DNA from: JAHEEL01 sp963836085 | GTDB lineage: Bacteria > Actinomycetota > Acidimicrobiia > Spongiisociales > UBA5794 | Assembly (NCBI GenBank): GCA_963836085.1 | Contig: CAWIHT010000014.1 | Location: forward strand, 248,001-312,000 | DNA length: 64,000 nt | Direction of reading: 5' to 3' | Shown here: in pieces, positions 1-9,507 of the stretch | Layout of the letters: each line of letters opens with the position of its first letter | How positions within the stretch are numbered: position 1 is the stretch's first letter | The notes under the pieces: model-generated | What the model saw: the letters and a program-made list of their open reading frames with translations, nothing else | Databases searched by the model: none | Told to the model about the DNA's origin: nothing | Position numbers and translations under genes: made by a program

Positions 1-212
1 GCGCCGCGGGTGTGGCTGGCGATGCATCCAAGGCAGCCCTTGTTGATGGCAATGCCGACGGCGATCAGTTCCTTGAGACCGCCGGACAGGGCGCCGTCCT
101 GGTAGACCGCGCGATGGATGGTGGCGAAGCCTTCGTAGACCTCGGGGATGTGCCCCCGCAGTTCCTGCGTCGCCGGCGCGATCTTCTTGAGTTCGTCCTG
201 ATATTCGCCCAT
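1..212 (-). CDS. AhpD/carboxymuconolactone decarboxylase-family protein (3' end outside window)
   Basis: Only the first 70 or so codons are in the window. The ATG at 210-212 follows AGGAGGT at good spacing. The protein shows the AhpD/CMD pattern: an amphipathic N-terminal helix, a stretch resembling LKELIAVGIAI, then the redox motif C60-L-G-C63 followed by A-S-H. AhpD-like proteins act as peroxidase partners or as decarboxylases; which one applies cannot be told from this fragment. Both cysteines are ordinary UGC codons. The gene is transcribed divergently from the M20 peptidase at 358. Confidence 0.8.
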   Translation of the reverse strand, partial: MGEYQDELKKIAPATQELRGHIPEVYEGFATIHRAVYQDGALSGGLKELIAVGIAINKGCLGCIASHTRG

Positions 213-357
213 GGCACCTCCTGTTTGGCGCAATGCTACGAGGTTCAAGCCGGTCCCGACCATCCGCATTCCGCGCGATGGTCGCTGAATTGGCCTGCCG
301 GACAGCGGTGTAGCCTCGCGGGCTGTAGCTGGTAGTTGAGCACGAATGAGGAGAACG

Positions 358-1515
358 ATGACGGCCAAAGACACAGCGCGCGAATCCTTCAGTCAGGTCG
401 AGGGTGAACTCCGCGAACTCTCGCAGTGGATGTACGACCATCCAGAGATCGCCTACGAAGAGCGCGAGACGTCCGCCAAGCTCGTGGAATACCTCTCGAG
501 CAAGGGTTTCGACGTCGAGTATCCGGCGTACGGTCTCGAGACCGCATTCGCTGCCCGTGTCGGCTCGACCGGACCCGAGGTCGTCATCTGTGCGGAGATC
601 GACGCACTCCCCGAGGTCGGCCACGCCTGCGGCCACAACATCATCGCCACCGCGGCGATCGGTGCCGGAATCGCTCTCGCCCCGCTCGTCGACGACCTCG
701 GCATTCGCGTCACCGTGCTCGGAACCCCTGCCGAAGAGGCATACGGCGGCAAGGTCGATCTCATCAACGCCGGCGCCTTCACGGACGTCGCCGCCGCCAT
801 GATGGTTCACCCCGCCAACGACGACGTGGTCGACAAGAACTTCCTGGCCGTGACCCAGTTCGATGTCGAGTTCCACGGCAAGGAGTCGCACGCCGCGTTC
901 AAGCCGCAGGTCGGCATCAACGCTCTCGACGCGGCGGTACAGGCCTATGTCAACGTCTCGACGCTGCGCCAGGCGATCTACCCGACCGACAAGATCCACG
1001 GCGTGATCACCCACGGTGGCGATGTCCCCAATGTGATCCCGGCGTTCACGTCGATGTCCTGGTACGTCCGGGCCTTCACGAAGGAACGAATGGAAGAGCT
1101 GTACGCCAAGGTTCTCGCCTGCTTCGAGGGGGCCGCCCTCGCCACCGGCTGTTCGCTCGATGTGAAGGTGCGCGGCCATGCCTATACCGACATGCTCCCG
1201 AACCCCGTGATGTCGGACATCTATGCAGAGAACTCGGCAGCGATCGGTCGCCCGATGCGTCGCGGAATCGAATTCGACTTGGCGGCGACCGGTTCCACCG
1301 ACATGGCGAACGTGTCATATGAAGTGCCGACGATCCACCCGATGGTCAACATCGACGCCGCCCCAGCCGTCAACCACCAGAAGGAGTTCGCGGCGCACAC
1401 CCTGACGCCTTCCGGGCAGGCAGCGATCACTGATGGTGCCCTCGCGATGGCGATGACGGTCATCGACCTTGCGGAAGGTGAGCGCTGGGACGAACTCGAG
1501 GTCGTTGTTCCCTGA
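358..1515 (+). CDS. M20-family amidohydrolase / aminoacylase-like peptidase
   Basis: A 385-residue metallo-amidohydrolase of the M20D group (aminoacylase-1-like 2 / AbgB-like), expected to hydrolyse N-acyl amino acids or dipeptides in the cytoplasm. Metal-site motifs are visible: EIDALPEVGHACGHN early in the chain, then the EEAYGGK region, and the dimerisation-domain segment GKESHAAF. I chose ATG 358 over ATG 346 because GAGGAG at 348-353 gives a proper ribosome site for 358. The 3' end is 40 bases before the ATPase start. Family call is firm; substrate is unknown. Confidence 0.85.
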   Translation: MTAKDTARESFSQVEGELRELSQWMYDHPEIAYEERETSAKLVEYLSSKGFDVEYPAYGLETAFAARVGSTGPEVVICAEIDALPEVGHACGHNIIATAAIGAGIALAPLVDDLGIRVTVLGTPAEEAYGGKVDLINAGAFTDVAAAMMVHPANDDVVDKNFLAVTQFDVEFHGKESHAAFKPQVGINALDAAVQAYVNVSTLRQAIYPTDKIHGVITHGGDVPNVIPAFTSMSWYVRAFTKERMEELYAKVLACFEGAALATGCSLDVKVRGHAYTDMLPNPVMSDIYAENSAAIGRPMRRGIEFDLAATGSTDMANVSYEVPTIHPMVNIDAAPAVNHQKEFAAHTLTPSGQAAITDGALAMAMTVIDLAEGERWDELEVVVP

Positions 1516-1555
1516 TCGACGAATCGGATGCGAGTCAATGGCCTATCGTCCCGGT

Positions 1556-4285
1556 ATGGCTGCTGAGGCGACCGTGACGGACACCGACTGGTACCAACTC
1601 GACGCCGATGCGGCGCTCGAACGACTCGACTCGTCCAGGGACGGACTGTCCGAAGCTGAGGCGGCCGATCGCCTCGCGAGGTACGGGCCAAACGACCTCG
1701 AAGACCGTGGCGGACGGTCGTCGCTGCAGATCTTCCTCTCACAGTTCAGGGACCTCTTCACGGTCATCCTCGTCGTCGCTGCGGTGATCTCGGCGTTCCT
1801 GGAGGACTGGATCGAGGCCGTCGCCATCCTGGCGATCATCATCCTCAACGCCGCGATGGGGTTCGTCCAAGAGAAGAAGGCCGAGGAGGCCATGGCAGCG
1901 CTCAAGCGCATGTCGGTCCCCGAGGTGACGGCGGTCCGGTCCGGCGTGACCCTCGTCACCACGTCGAGCGACATCGTGCCGGGCGACATCGTTGTGCTGG
2001 AGACCGGGAACATCATCCCGGCCGATGGACGACTGGTCGAAGCGGTCAATCTCGATGTCGAAGAGGCTCCCCTCACCGGCGAGTCGGTCCCTGTTGGGAA
2101 GGACGCCGACAAGGTCTACCGGTCCGAGGCGGCCGTCGCCGACCGGCGCAACACGGTCTACCGGGGCACAACCGTCACCCGCGGCCGAGGTATTCTCGCC
2201 GTGACCGAGACCGGCATGCAGACCGAACTCGGCCGCATTGCAGGACTCCTGCAGTCGGTCGAAGAGGAGCGCACGCCGCTTCAGCGTCGCCTTGACCACC
2301 TCGCCAAGGTGCTTGCCGTGGTCGCCCTCGGCATCGTGGGCCTCCTCTTCGCCATCGGCGTCGCACAGGGCGAGAGCGTGGAGACGATGCTGTTGACGTC
2401 CGTCAGCCTCGCTGTCGCTGCGATCCCCGAAGCGATGCCGGCCGTGGTGACCATCGCGCTGTCGCTCGGCGCCCAGCGCATGCTCAAGCAGCGTGCCCTG
2501 ATCCGCCGTCTCCCGGCCGTCGAAACCCTCGGATCCGTGTCGGTGATCTGCTCCGACAAGACTGGAACCCTCACCGAGAACCGGATGACGGTCACTGTTC
2601 TCGACCTCGCCAACGAGCAGGTTGTACTCACCGGAGAGAGCAGCGGACCGCTCACCCCCACCGAGATCGGCGCCGATGCGATTGCCCAGGGCCTCGAGGC
2701 GGCGCTCGCCACCGGGGCGCTCTGCAATGACGCCACGCTCACGACCACCGACACCGGCTATCGATCGGTCGGAGACCCGACCGAGACCGCCATCGTCCTC
2801 GCCGCTGCGGAACTCGACATCCCGAAGCCGGCGCTCGAGGACCTGTTCCCCCGCACCGGGGAAGTTCCGTTCGATTCGACTCGCAAGCGGATGACAACCA
2901 TCCACTCAGTGCCACCGTCGCTACCGGCGTGGGTCGATGGCATCGCCACCGTGTTCCCGTCCGGTACCAGCGCCGCCTCGTTCATGAAGGGTGCGGTCGA
3001 GCGGGTCATCGATGCCTCGACGTCGGTGCTGGTTGCAGGCTCGATCGAACCGATGACCGACGAGTGGTCGAGGCGGATCGTCGATCGCACTGAGTCAATT
3101 GCCGCCACCGGAACTCGCGTCCTCGCCGTCGCGGCTCGGGGATGGGACGCCCCGCCGGACGAGGAGAACGCTGAGCAGGGTCTCGTGTTCATCGGCTTGT
3201 TCGGACTGATGGACCCACCACGCGCAGAGGTTTCCGAGGCCGTTGCGAAGGCGAAGGCCGCCGGCATCAGCACCGTGATGATCACGGGCGACCACCCGCT
3301 GACCGCACGCCACATCGCCACCGAGGTCGGTATCGACCCGGATGGCGGATTCATCACGGGCGCAGAACTCGATCAGATGAGCGAAGATGACCTCATCGAG
3401 GCGATCCAAACGAACTCCGTCTTCGCTCGCGTCTCACCGGAGCACAAGCTGCGCCTCATCTCCGCCTACCGGGCCGACGGTACGCCGACGGCGATGACCG
3501 GCGACGGCGTCAACGACGCCCCTGCTCTCAAACGGGCCGACATCGGCGTCGCCATGGGCATCACCGGGACCGACGTGTCGAAGGAAGCGGCCGACATGGT
3601 GCTGCTCGACGACAACTTCGCCACGATCGTCGCTGCGGTCGAAGAAGGCCGTGTCATCTACGACAACATCCGCAAGTTCATCAAGTACCTACTGACCTGC
3701 AACGCCTCCGAACTCGCCGTGATGATCGTGGGACCCTTCCTCGGTCTGCCAATTCCGCTCCTGCCGCTGCAGATCCTGTGGATGAACCTCATCACAGACG
3801 GCCTCCCTGCCCTCGCCCTTGGTGTCGAGCCTGCCGAGGATGACGTGATGGATCGACCACCGCGTTCCGCGAGCGAGACGATCTTCGGTGGTGGTGTCGT
3901 CCAGTACATCGGATCATTCGGCGCGTTGATGGCGGTCGTTTCGCTGCTCGTCGGCTGGTACGCATGGAGCGTCGACGACCCCGCCTGGCAGACCATGCTG
4001 TTCACGACCCTGATCTTCGCCCAGTTGGCGCTGGCGCTCGAGGTACGGACCGAGAAGCGGTCGCTGTTCTCGACCAGTCTCTTCTCCAATCGAGCCATGC
4101 TTGGCGCGGTCGGGATCGGGATCGTTGCCCACTTCGCTCTGATCTATGTGCCGCTCTTCCAGGAGATCTTCGGCACAGTGGCGCTCGGCGGGAAGGACCT
4201 GCTCATCTCGCTGTCGGCAGCCGCCGTGATCATTCTGGCGGCTGAACTCTGGAAGTGGCGGCAGCGGGCCGTCGCTGATCGCTGA
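1556..4285 (+). CDS. Calcium-type (P2A) cation-transporting P-type ATPase
   Basis: A 909-residue membrane ATPase of the SERCA/PMCA (PacL-like) type. The N-terminal cation-ATPase domain is followed by TGESVPVGK (actuator loop), the PEAMPA transmembrane-4 motif, the phosphorylation site DKTGTLT, and the hinge motif TGDGVNDAPALKRADIGVAMG. Transmembrane segments flank these and a cluster closes the C-terminus. PEAMP at TM4 and the overall length indicate a Ca2+ (or Mn2+) pump rather than a heavy-metal P1B pump. ATG 1556 is preferred because TATCGT at 1544-1549 sits 6 bases upstream, as at other leaderless genes here; ATG 1538 in the same frame is the alternative. Confidence 0.9.
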   Translation: MAAEATVTDTDWYQLDADAALERLDSSRDGLSEAEAADRLARYGPNDLEDRGGRSSLQIFLSQFRDLFTVILVVAAVISAFLEDWIEAVAILAIIILNAAMGFVQEKKAEEAMAALKRMSVPEVTAVRSGVTLVTTSSDIVPGDIVVLETGNIIPADGRLVEAVNLDVEEAPLTGESVPVGKDADKVYRSEAAVADRRNTVYRGTTVTRGRGILAVTETGMQTELGRIAGLLQSVEEERTPLQRRLDHLAKVLAVVALGIVGLLFAIGVAQGESVETMLLTSVSLAVAAIPEAMPAVVTIALSLGAQRMLKQRALIRRLPAVETLGSVSVICSDKTGTLTENRMTVTVLDLANEQVVLTGESSGPLTPTEIGADAIAQGLEAALATGALCNDATLTTTDTGYRSVGDPTETAIVLAAAELDIPKPALEDLFPRTGEVPFDSTRKRMTTIHSVPPSLPAWVDGIATVFPSGTSAASFMKGAVERVIDASTSVLVAGSIEPMTDEWSRRIVDRTESIAATGTRVLAVAARGWDAPPDEENAEQGLVFIGLFGLMDPPRAEVSEAVAKAKAAGISTVMITGDHPLTARHIATEVGIDPDGGFITGAELDQMSEDDLIEAIQTNSVFARVSPEHKLRLISAYRADGTPTAMTGDGVNDAPALKRADIGVAMGITGTDVSKEAADMVLLDDNFATIVAAVEEGRVIYDNIRKFIKYLLTCNASELAVMIVGPFLGLPIPLLPLQILWMNLITDGLPALALGVEPAEDDVMDRPPRSASETIFGGGVVQYIGSFGALMAVVSLLVGWYAWSVDDPAWQTMLFTTLIFAQLALALEVRTEKRSLFSTSLFSNRAMLGAVGIGIVAHFALIYVPLFQEIFGTVALGGKDLLISLSAAAVIILAAELWKWRQRAVADR

Positions 4286-4294
4286 CCCTGCATC

Positions 4295-5119
4295 ATGGAC
4301 ACCGGAGCACTACCGGACGACTGGCGGGGGTTCCAGTCAATCGTCTTCGACTGTGACAGCACGCTGTCCACCATCGAGGGCATCGACGAGCTCGCTCGCA
4401 TCGGTGGCAGGTACGACGAGATCAAGGCGCTGACCGATGCCGCCATGGGCGGAGACGTGCGTCTCGAGCTGGTTTACGAACGCCGTCTCGAGATGCTGCA
4501 GCCAACCCGGGGAGGCATCGCCGCGATCGCCGACCGCTACCGGGAGGCCGCGGTGACCGATGCCCGCGAAGTCATCGGCGCGCTCCAGGCGGCCGGCAAG
4601 CAGGTCTTCATCGTGTCCGGCGGCCTCGTCGACGCCGTGCAGCCGTTCGGCCTGTGGCTCGGTGTGCCGGAGGACCACATTCGGGCCGTCGCCGTTCGCT
4701 ACCAGACAGTGCCCGGTGAGCCGGTGACGGAGTCGACCGCCCGGCGCAACGATGATCGCTATCTCGCCACCGTGTCGAGTCCCCTCACACAGGCCAACGG
4801 CAAGTCGACCATTGCCCGGGAGATGCTGAGCGGCACCACTGGACCCTCGATGCTGGTCGGTGACGGCATGAGCGACCTCGTCGCCGCACCCGAGGTCGAC
4901 CTCTTCGTGGGGTTCACGGGTGTCGTCGAACGGCCACGCGTCGCTGCTGAAGCCGACGTTCTCGTGACCGGCCCTTCGCTCGCCCCGATTCTCGCTCTCG
5001 CTCTCACCGCTGCCGAAGAGACCACACTGGAGGCCACTCCGTATCGCGATCTGATCACCAGGAGTCGGACCATGATCCAGGCCGGCGAACTCACCATCCG
5101 GAAGGACGGTCCCCCATGA
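4295..5119 (+). CDS. serB: Phosphoserine phosphatase (HAD family)
   Basis: The 274-residue protein carries HAD motif I as DCDST (nucleophile Asp in DxDxT), motif II in FIVSGG, and motif III/IV as GDGMSD, which is the SerB pattern. It hydrolyses O-phosphoserine to serine, the last step of serine synthesis. Its stop overlaps the serA start as ATGA (5116-5119), so the two are translationally coupled. It begins 9 bases after the ATPase stop with no clear ribosome site, so it may be read from the ATPase transcript. Confidence 0.88.
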   Translation: MDTGALPDDWRGFQSIVFDCDSTLSTIEGIDELARIGGRYDEIKALTDAAMGGDVRLELVYERRLEMLQPTRGGIAAIADRYREAAVTDAREVIGALQAAGKQVFIVSGGLVDAVQPFGLWLGVPEDHIRAVAVRYQTVPGEPVTESTARRNDDRYLATVSSPLTQANGKSTIAREMLSGTTGPSMLVGDGMSDLVAAPEVDLFVGFTGVVERPRVAAEADVLVTGPSLAPILALALTAAEETTLEATPYRDLITRSRTMIQAGELTIRKDGPP

Positions 5120-6705
5120 CCTACCGAGTCCTCGCTACCGACGACCTCTCCGCGGATGCCGTCGATCTCCTCAACGCCCACCCTGGCTTCGACTTCGACG
5201 TCCACAAGGGCCTCAGCCAGGACGAGCTAGAGGCGCTGATCGTCGACTACGACGGCCTCATCATCCGCAGTAGCGTGCAGGTGACGGACCGTGTGATCGA
5301 GGCGGGACAGGGCCTCCGGGTGATCGGCCGCGCCGGGGCCGGCGTCGACAACATCAACATCCCGGCGGCCAGCGAGCGCGGCATCGTCGTCATGAACACG
5401 CCCGGTGCGAACACCGTTGCGACCGCCGAGCACACGATGGCGCTGCTGCTGGCGTTGTGCCGGAACGTTCCGCAGGCAGCGGCGAGTCTGCAGCGCGGCG
5501 AGTGGGAACGGAAGCGTTTCAAGGGCATCGAACTGCGGTCGAAGACCATCGGGATCGTCGGCCTCGGGAGGGTCGGTCAGCGGGTCGCGCGTCGCTGCCG
5601 GGCGTTCGGCATGGACGTGATTTGCTACGACCCCTACCTCAGCGGCGAACGAGCCGAACTGTTGAAGGTGGACCAGGTCTCACTCGAGGAACTGTTCAAG
5701 CGTTCCGATTTCATCTCCTTGCACGCTGCTCTCACTCCGGACACCAGCGGCCTCATCGGCCGCGCAGCCCTCTCTGCGACGAAGCCCGGGGTCCGCATCA
5801 TCAACGCGGCTCGCGGGGGCCTCATCGACGAGGAGGCGCTGGTCGAGGCGCTGGAAGACGGCCGCGTCGCAGGAGCGGCACTCGACGTGCTCGCCGACGA
5901 ACCGCCCGAACCATCAAACCCGTTGCTCCACATGGACAACGTGGTCGTGACCCCGCACCTGGCCGCCAGCACGTCGGAGGCACAGCGGGAAGTGGGCATC
6001 CAGATCGTGGGTCAGGTCATCGACGCACTCGAAGGAACCGACTTTCGCAACGCCGTCAACATGCCGATCGTCGATGGGCGGATCTTCGAGGAGTTGCGGT
6101 CGTATCTCAGCATGGCCGAACGGGTCGGCAGCCTGCAGACGCAACTCGCCGAGGGTGCCATCACGAAGGTCGAGGTGGCGATCGAGGGAGACGATCTCGA
6201 TGAGCACATCACACCGGTCTCGGTTGCGATTCTCAAGGGCATGCTGGATCCGTTCGTCACGGAACCCGTCAACTACGTGAACGCCCAGCATGTCGCCAAG
6301 GAACGGGGCATCGCTGTGTCGCAGGTCTCGGGCCTGCAGACGATGGACTACCCAAACATCATCTCGTGCCGCGTCGAGTGGTCCGACGGCCATCGCACGG
6401 TGGTGGCGACGCTGTTCAGCCACGACGAGCCGCGGATCGTGGAGGTCGACGGCTACCGCGTCGATGTGGTTCCTGAAGGGACGATTCTGGTGACGGTCAG
6501 CCACGACGAGCCTGGTTTCATCGGGACGGTAGGGACCGCGCTCGGGGAACTCGGCATCAACATCGCCACGTGGAAGACGGGCCGGTCCGCACCCGGAGGC
6601 CGTGCCCTGTCCTTCATCAGCGTCGACTCGGATGTCCCGGAGAGCGCCCTGCGGTCCTTGTCCGAGACCGCGCCGATCGAGCGAATCACCAAGGTCGAGT
6701 TCTAG
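5116..6705 (+). CDS. serA: D-3-phosphoglycerate dehydrogenase with C-terminal ACT domain
   Basis: A 529-residue long-form SerA. The Rossmann motif GIVGLGRVGQRVA, the catalytic region NAARGGLIDEEAL and HLAAST identify the 2-hydroxyacid dehydrogenase core. The C-terminal third contains the intervening allosteric domain and a terminal ACT domain (HDEPGFIGTVGTALGELGINIA), so serine feedback control is expected. It oxidises 3-phosphoglycerate to phosphohydroxypyruvate. Coupled to serB by a 4-base overlap; converges on serC, with the two stop codons sharing the CTAG at 6702-6705. Confidence 0.95.
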   Translation: MTYRVLATDDLSADAVDLLNAHPGFDFDVHKGLSQDELEALIVDYDGLIIRSSVQVTDRVIEAGQGLRVIGRAGAGVDNINIPAASERGIVVMNTPGANTVATAEHTMALLLALCRNVPQAAASLQRGEWERKRFKGIELRSKTIGIVGLGRVGQRVARRCRAFGMDVICYDPYLSGERAELLKVDQVSLEELFKRSDFISLHAALTPDTSGLIGRAALSATKPGVRIINAARGGLIDEEALVEALEDGRVAGAALDVLADEPPEPSNPLLHMDNVVVTPHLAASTSEAQREVGIQIVGQVIDALEGTDFRNAVNMPIVDGRIFEELRSYLSMAERVGSLQTQLAEGAITKVEVAIEGDDLDEHITPVSVAILKGMLDPFVTEPVNYVNAQHVAKERGIAVSQVSGLQTMDYPNIISCRVEWSDGHRTVVATLFSHDEPRIVEVDGYRVDVVPEGTILVTVSHDEPGFIGTVGTALGELGINIATWKTGRSAPGGRALSFISVDSDVPESALRSLSETAPIERITKVEF

Positions 6706-7805
6706 GACGCCGTCGTCGCGAAATCGACCATCAGTTCACGCAGCGCCTCCACGCCGGCGAGGGGCATGGCGTTGTAGAGCGACGCCCGACAACCGCCGAC
6801 GCTGCGGTGACCCTTGAGGCCGACCATGCACCGCTCTGCGGCCGCCGCGATGAACGGCGCTTCGAGGCGCTCGTCGGCCAACCGGAAGACGACGTTCATC
6901 TTCGATCGGCTGTCCGGTTCGACCGGGTTCACGTAGAAGCCGTCGCTGTCATCGATCGCCGCGTAGAGGAGCGACGAGCGCTCTTCGGCCGCCTCCTCCA
7001 TCGCCGCCAGGCCGCCTCGCTCGTCCACCCACTGCAACACCTTCTCCATCACGTAGATCGGGAACACCGGAGGCGTGTTGTACATCGAGCCCTTGGCTGC
7101 GTGGACGTCGTACCGGAAGTAGGAGGCCAGATCCCGATCGGTGTGTTCGAGGGCCGTCCGGCGGATGATCACGAGCGCCAGTCCGGCAGGGGCGAGGTTC
7201 TTCTGGACCCCGCCGTACACCACGTCGAATCGATCCCACGCGATGTTGCGACTCATGATGTCTGAGGACATGTCCGCAACCAGCGGCACCGGCACGTCCG
7301 GCCAATCCTTGTACTGGACACCACCGATCGTCTCGTTGCTCGTGATGTGGAGGTAGCGCGAGTTCTCCCTGAGTTCGATCTCCGAAGTTGTCGGGATCCG
7401 GGAGTAGCCGGTGCCCTGTCCGCTCCACGCCACGTAAGTGTCGCCGTGATGGGACCCGTCCTCGATGGCCTTCAACGCCCACGCCCCGGTGTCGACGTAG
7501 GCACCGAGGGAGCCGTCGGCGAGCAGGTTCATCGGGAGCATCCCGAACTGCATCGTCGCCCCACCTTGAATGAACAGGATGTCGAACTCGTTCGGCACCG
7601 ACAAGAGCCTGCGGATCAGGGTGACCGCCCCCTGGTGCACCGCGTCATATGGCGCCGACCGGTGACTCATCTCGATCATCGACATCCCCGCCGACCGATA
7701 GTCGACGATCTCAGCCTGGATCTCCTCCAGCACCGGAACCGGCAGCACACTCGGCCCAGCACTGAAGTTGATAGCTCGCCTGATCGAAGGTGGCTGGTCT
7801 GACAT
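6702..7805 (-). CDS. serC: Phosphoserine aminotransferase
   Basis: A 367-residue class V aminotransferase. The motifs INFSAGPS near the N-terminus, MSHRS, and GGVQKNLAPAG (PLP-binding Lys) are those of SerC. It converts phosphohydroxypyruvate to phosphoserine, completing the serine pathway with serB and serA next to it. The start at 7805 follows a minus-strand TATTGT at 7815-7820 with a 9-base gap and no ribosome site, suggesting leaderless translation. A longer in-frame extension to 7874 consists of low-complexity repeat sequence and is rejected. Confidence 0.93.
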   Translation of the reverse strand: MSDQPPSIRRAINFSAGPSVLPVPVLEEIQAEIVDYRSAGMSMIEMSHRSAPYDAVHQGAVTLIRRLLSVPNEFDILFIQGGATMQFGMLPMNLLADGSLGAYVDTGAWALKAIEDGSHHGDTYVAWSGQGTGYSRIPTTSEIELRENSRYLHITSNETIGGVQYKDWPDVPVPLVADMSSDIMSRNIAWDRFDVVYGGVQKNLAPAGLALVIIRRTALEHTDRDLASYFRYDVHAAKGSMYNTPPVFPIYVMEKVLQWVDERGGLAAMEEAAEERSSLLYAAIDDSDGFYVNPVEPDSRSKMNVVFRLADERLEAPFIAAAAERCMVGLKGHRSVGGCRASLYNAMPLAGVEALRELMVDFATTAS

Positions 7806-7937
7806 CGTGGACGGACAATACCGTGGGGGCGGAGAGCTACCAGCTGCCAGCTGCCAGCTACCAGCTACGAGCAAGACGAAGACACATCAAAGAGAGCTAC
7901 GAGCTACCAGCCAAGAGGAGGCCCCTTCGCACCACCC
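7806..7937. repeat. Short imperfect direct repeats of an 8-mer upstream of serC
   Basis: The sequence around 7831-7910 consists of repeated units such as CTACCAGCTGCCAG and GAGCTACGAGC. They carry no plausible gene and separate the serC promoter from the palindromic repeat that follows. No function can be assigned. Confidence 0.5.
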
Positions 7938-8146
7938 AATTCCTTCCCCTCAGGGAAGGTGGCAGCCCGAATGCGTCTGCGCATTCGGGCTGACGGAAGG
8001 GGTCTCTCGCTTTCGCAACAAGAGAGATCCCCGTCAACGCCTCGCGAGCATCACCTCGAAACCGAAGCAAGGTGGAAACCCCCTCCGTCACCTGCAATGC
8101 GCTGCTGCATTGCAGGCGCCACCTCCCCCTGAAGGGGAGGAATTGA
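7938..8146. repeat. Family A palindromic repeat, copy 1 (two inverted half-elements)
   Basis: The element begins AATTCCTTCCCCTCAGGG and ends with the inverse CCCCTGAAGGGGAGGAATT. Inside are two stable hairpins: a 13-bp stem at 7963-7975/7980-7992 and a 10-bp stem at 8091-8100/8107-8116, each bordered by the conserved words TGACGGAAGGGG or CCCCTCCGTCA. Other copies lie at 9388, 17088, 20144 and 39006. The hairpin sequences differ between copies but stay base-paired. Confidence 0.8.
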
Positions 8147-8150
8147 CTCG

Positions 8151-9288
8151 TCACGCGATTCGCCAGGTGGTGCGGTGGGGTGGGGCGTGGATTCGGGGTC
8201 GGGTGAGGCGTCTCCGTTGGGGTGGGGAGTCCGGGTCGATGGTGAAGCCGTGGCCGTGGATCACGACATGGTGGTGGAACCAGCACACGGTCGACAGGTT
8301 CTCGGCGTCGGTGCGTCCGCCCTCAGACCATGGGGTGGTGTGATGCACCTGGAGGCGATACCGGGAGACGCAGCCCGAGATGGTGCAGACCCCGCCGTCA
8401 CGATGCAGGATGAACCTGCTGAGTCTCGGCGGGATGACTCTGGTGCGTCGACCGACGGCGAGCGGTGTCCCGTCCGAAGTGCGGGCCGTGACCTCAACCA
8501 CACCGTCACACAGGATTGCTTGGAGCGTGTTCAGCCCGACCTGCGGGCCAGCCTCAACCGTGACACCGGTCTCGGCGTTCGTGGCTGCCGCTTCGGTGGC
8601 GTCGACAAAGACTGACACGATCGGAGCCGGTGGCTGTCAATGGCGGCTCCGTTGTCGCCGGTGATCGAGTCGTGGCTGATCGCCCACAACGCATCCGCGT
8701 TCCTCGTCGTCCGTGACGGGTTCACGGTCGGTCCGTACGGGAAGCTGTCGGCTCTCGCTTCAAGGGCCGCCACGACGGTACGTCCGGCGTAGCCGGGGAG
8801 GCGACCCGACAGGGTCCACGCTGATTCGTCGAGGTTCGGCTGGATCGACGACGTAGCGCTGTTCGAACGACATCTCCTCATCGACCGGCGCCAAACGCCG
8901 CCGCCGCGCCGTACGGATGCGGATCCCGGCAATATCGAACCCCGCCGTCTCACCCAGAATGTCACACGAGTCGTCACGCCGCGCAAACCGGCAGACCGCA
9001 ACCGCCCGATCAAACCCGATCACACCAGAAGCGACGGCTTCATCAACGTCGGGAAGATCCTCGAGACGCCACGCCGTTGCACACCAGCATCCCGGCCGTC
9101 TCCGGGGCCACGTCCATCCGACCCGCCGCCCACTCCTTCAACGACCGATGCCCGTCCCGCACAGCGACCTGACGCCGGTCAAGTTCCCGCAACAGCGACA
9201 TCTGTGCGGCTCGGGACCGGGCGATGATCGCCTCGTGGTCGAGTAACTGTTCCTCGATCGTTGCGGTGGAGAGATCGTGATGTCCCAT
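8151..9288 (-). pseudogene. Decayed DUF222-HNH endonuclease (13E12-type) gene
   Basis: Four fragments in changing frames together make one DUF222-HNH protein. The N-terminus (9288 down to about 9065) contains LDHEAIIARSRAAQ; middle parts run through about 9020-8830 and 8830-8630; the C-terminus (8618-8151) carries the HNH core CTISGC...LQVHHTTPWSEGG...CWFHHH. At least three frameshifts separate them, so no full protein is made. A TAGGTT box at 9295-9300 lies 6 bases before the old ATG. An intact homologue is at 59406-60671. DUF222-HNH genes are multicopy in actinobacteria. Confidence 0.8.
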
Positions 9289-9387
9289 ACCCGCAACCTA
9301 CCTGCCGGGTGTGACAGAAACCGGGGCTGAGAAACAAGAATCTCAGGAGACTCTTGCGGATTTCTCTGGTCGCCGCTCGACACCGGC

Positions 9388-9487
9388 GAGAGACCCCCTC
9401 CGTCAGCGCCTCGGAGGCGCTGCCACCTCCCCCTGAAGGGGAGGAATCGAAGAGGGCGCTGCCACCTCCCCCTGAAGGGAAGGAATA
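9388..9487. repeat. Family A palindromic repeat, copy 2 (half-element with duplicated end)
   Basis: One half-element with CCCCTCCGT, a 7-bp hairpin at 9404-9410/9416-9422 (CAGCGCC/GGCGCTG) and the end word CCCCTGAAGGGGAGGAAT. The last 31 bases are repeated nearly exactly: 9417-9447 and 9456-9486. Confidence 0.75.
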
Positions 9488-9507
9488 CTTCGAGACTGGC
9501 GACTCCC

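Noticed and set aside
1..212. Possible selenocysteine in the AhpD-like protein
   Set aside because: Both redox-motif positions are UGC codons and no in-frame UGA is present in the visible part.
1739..2905. 388-codon minus-strand frame
   Set aside because: Antisense to the P-type ATPase; no homology signs.
7831..7910. CRISPR-like tandem repeats
   Set aside because: Units are short and irregular with no spacers; the sequence is a simple degenerate repeat.
8618..9065. Sec or recoding explanation for the DUF222-HNH breaks
   Set aside because: Several frame changes in both directions and no redox motif; this is ordinary decay.
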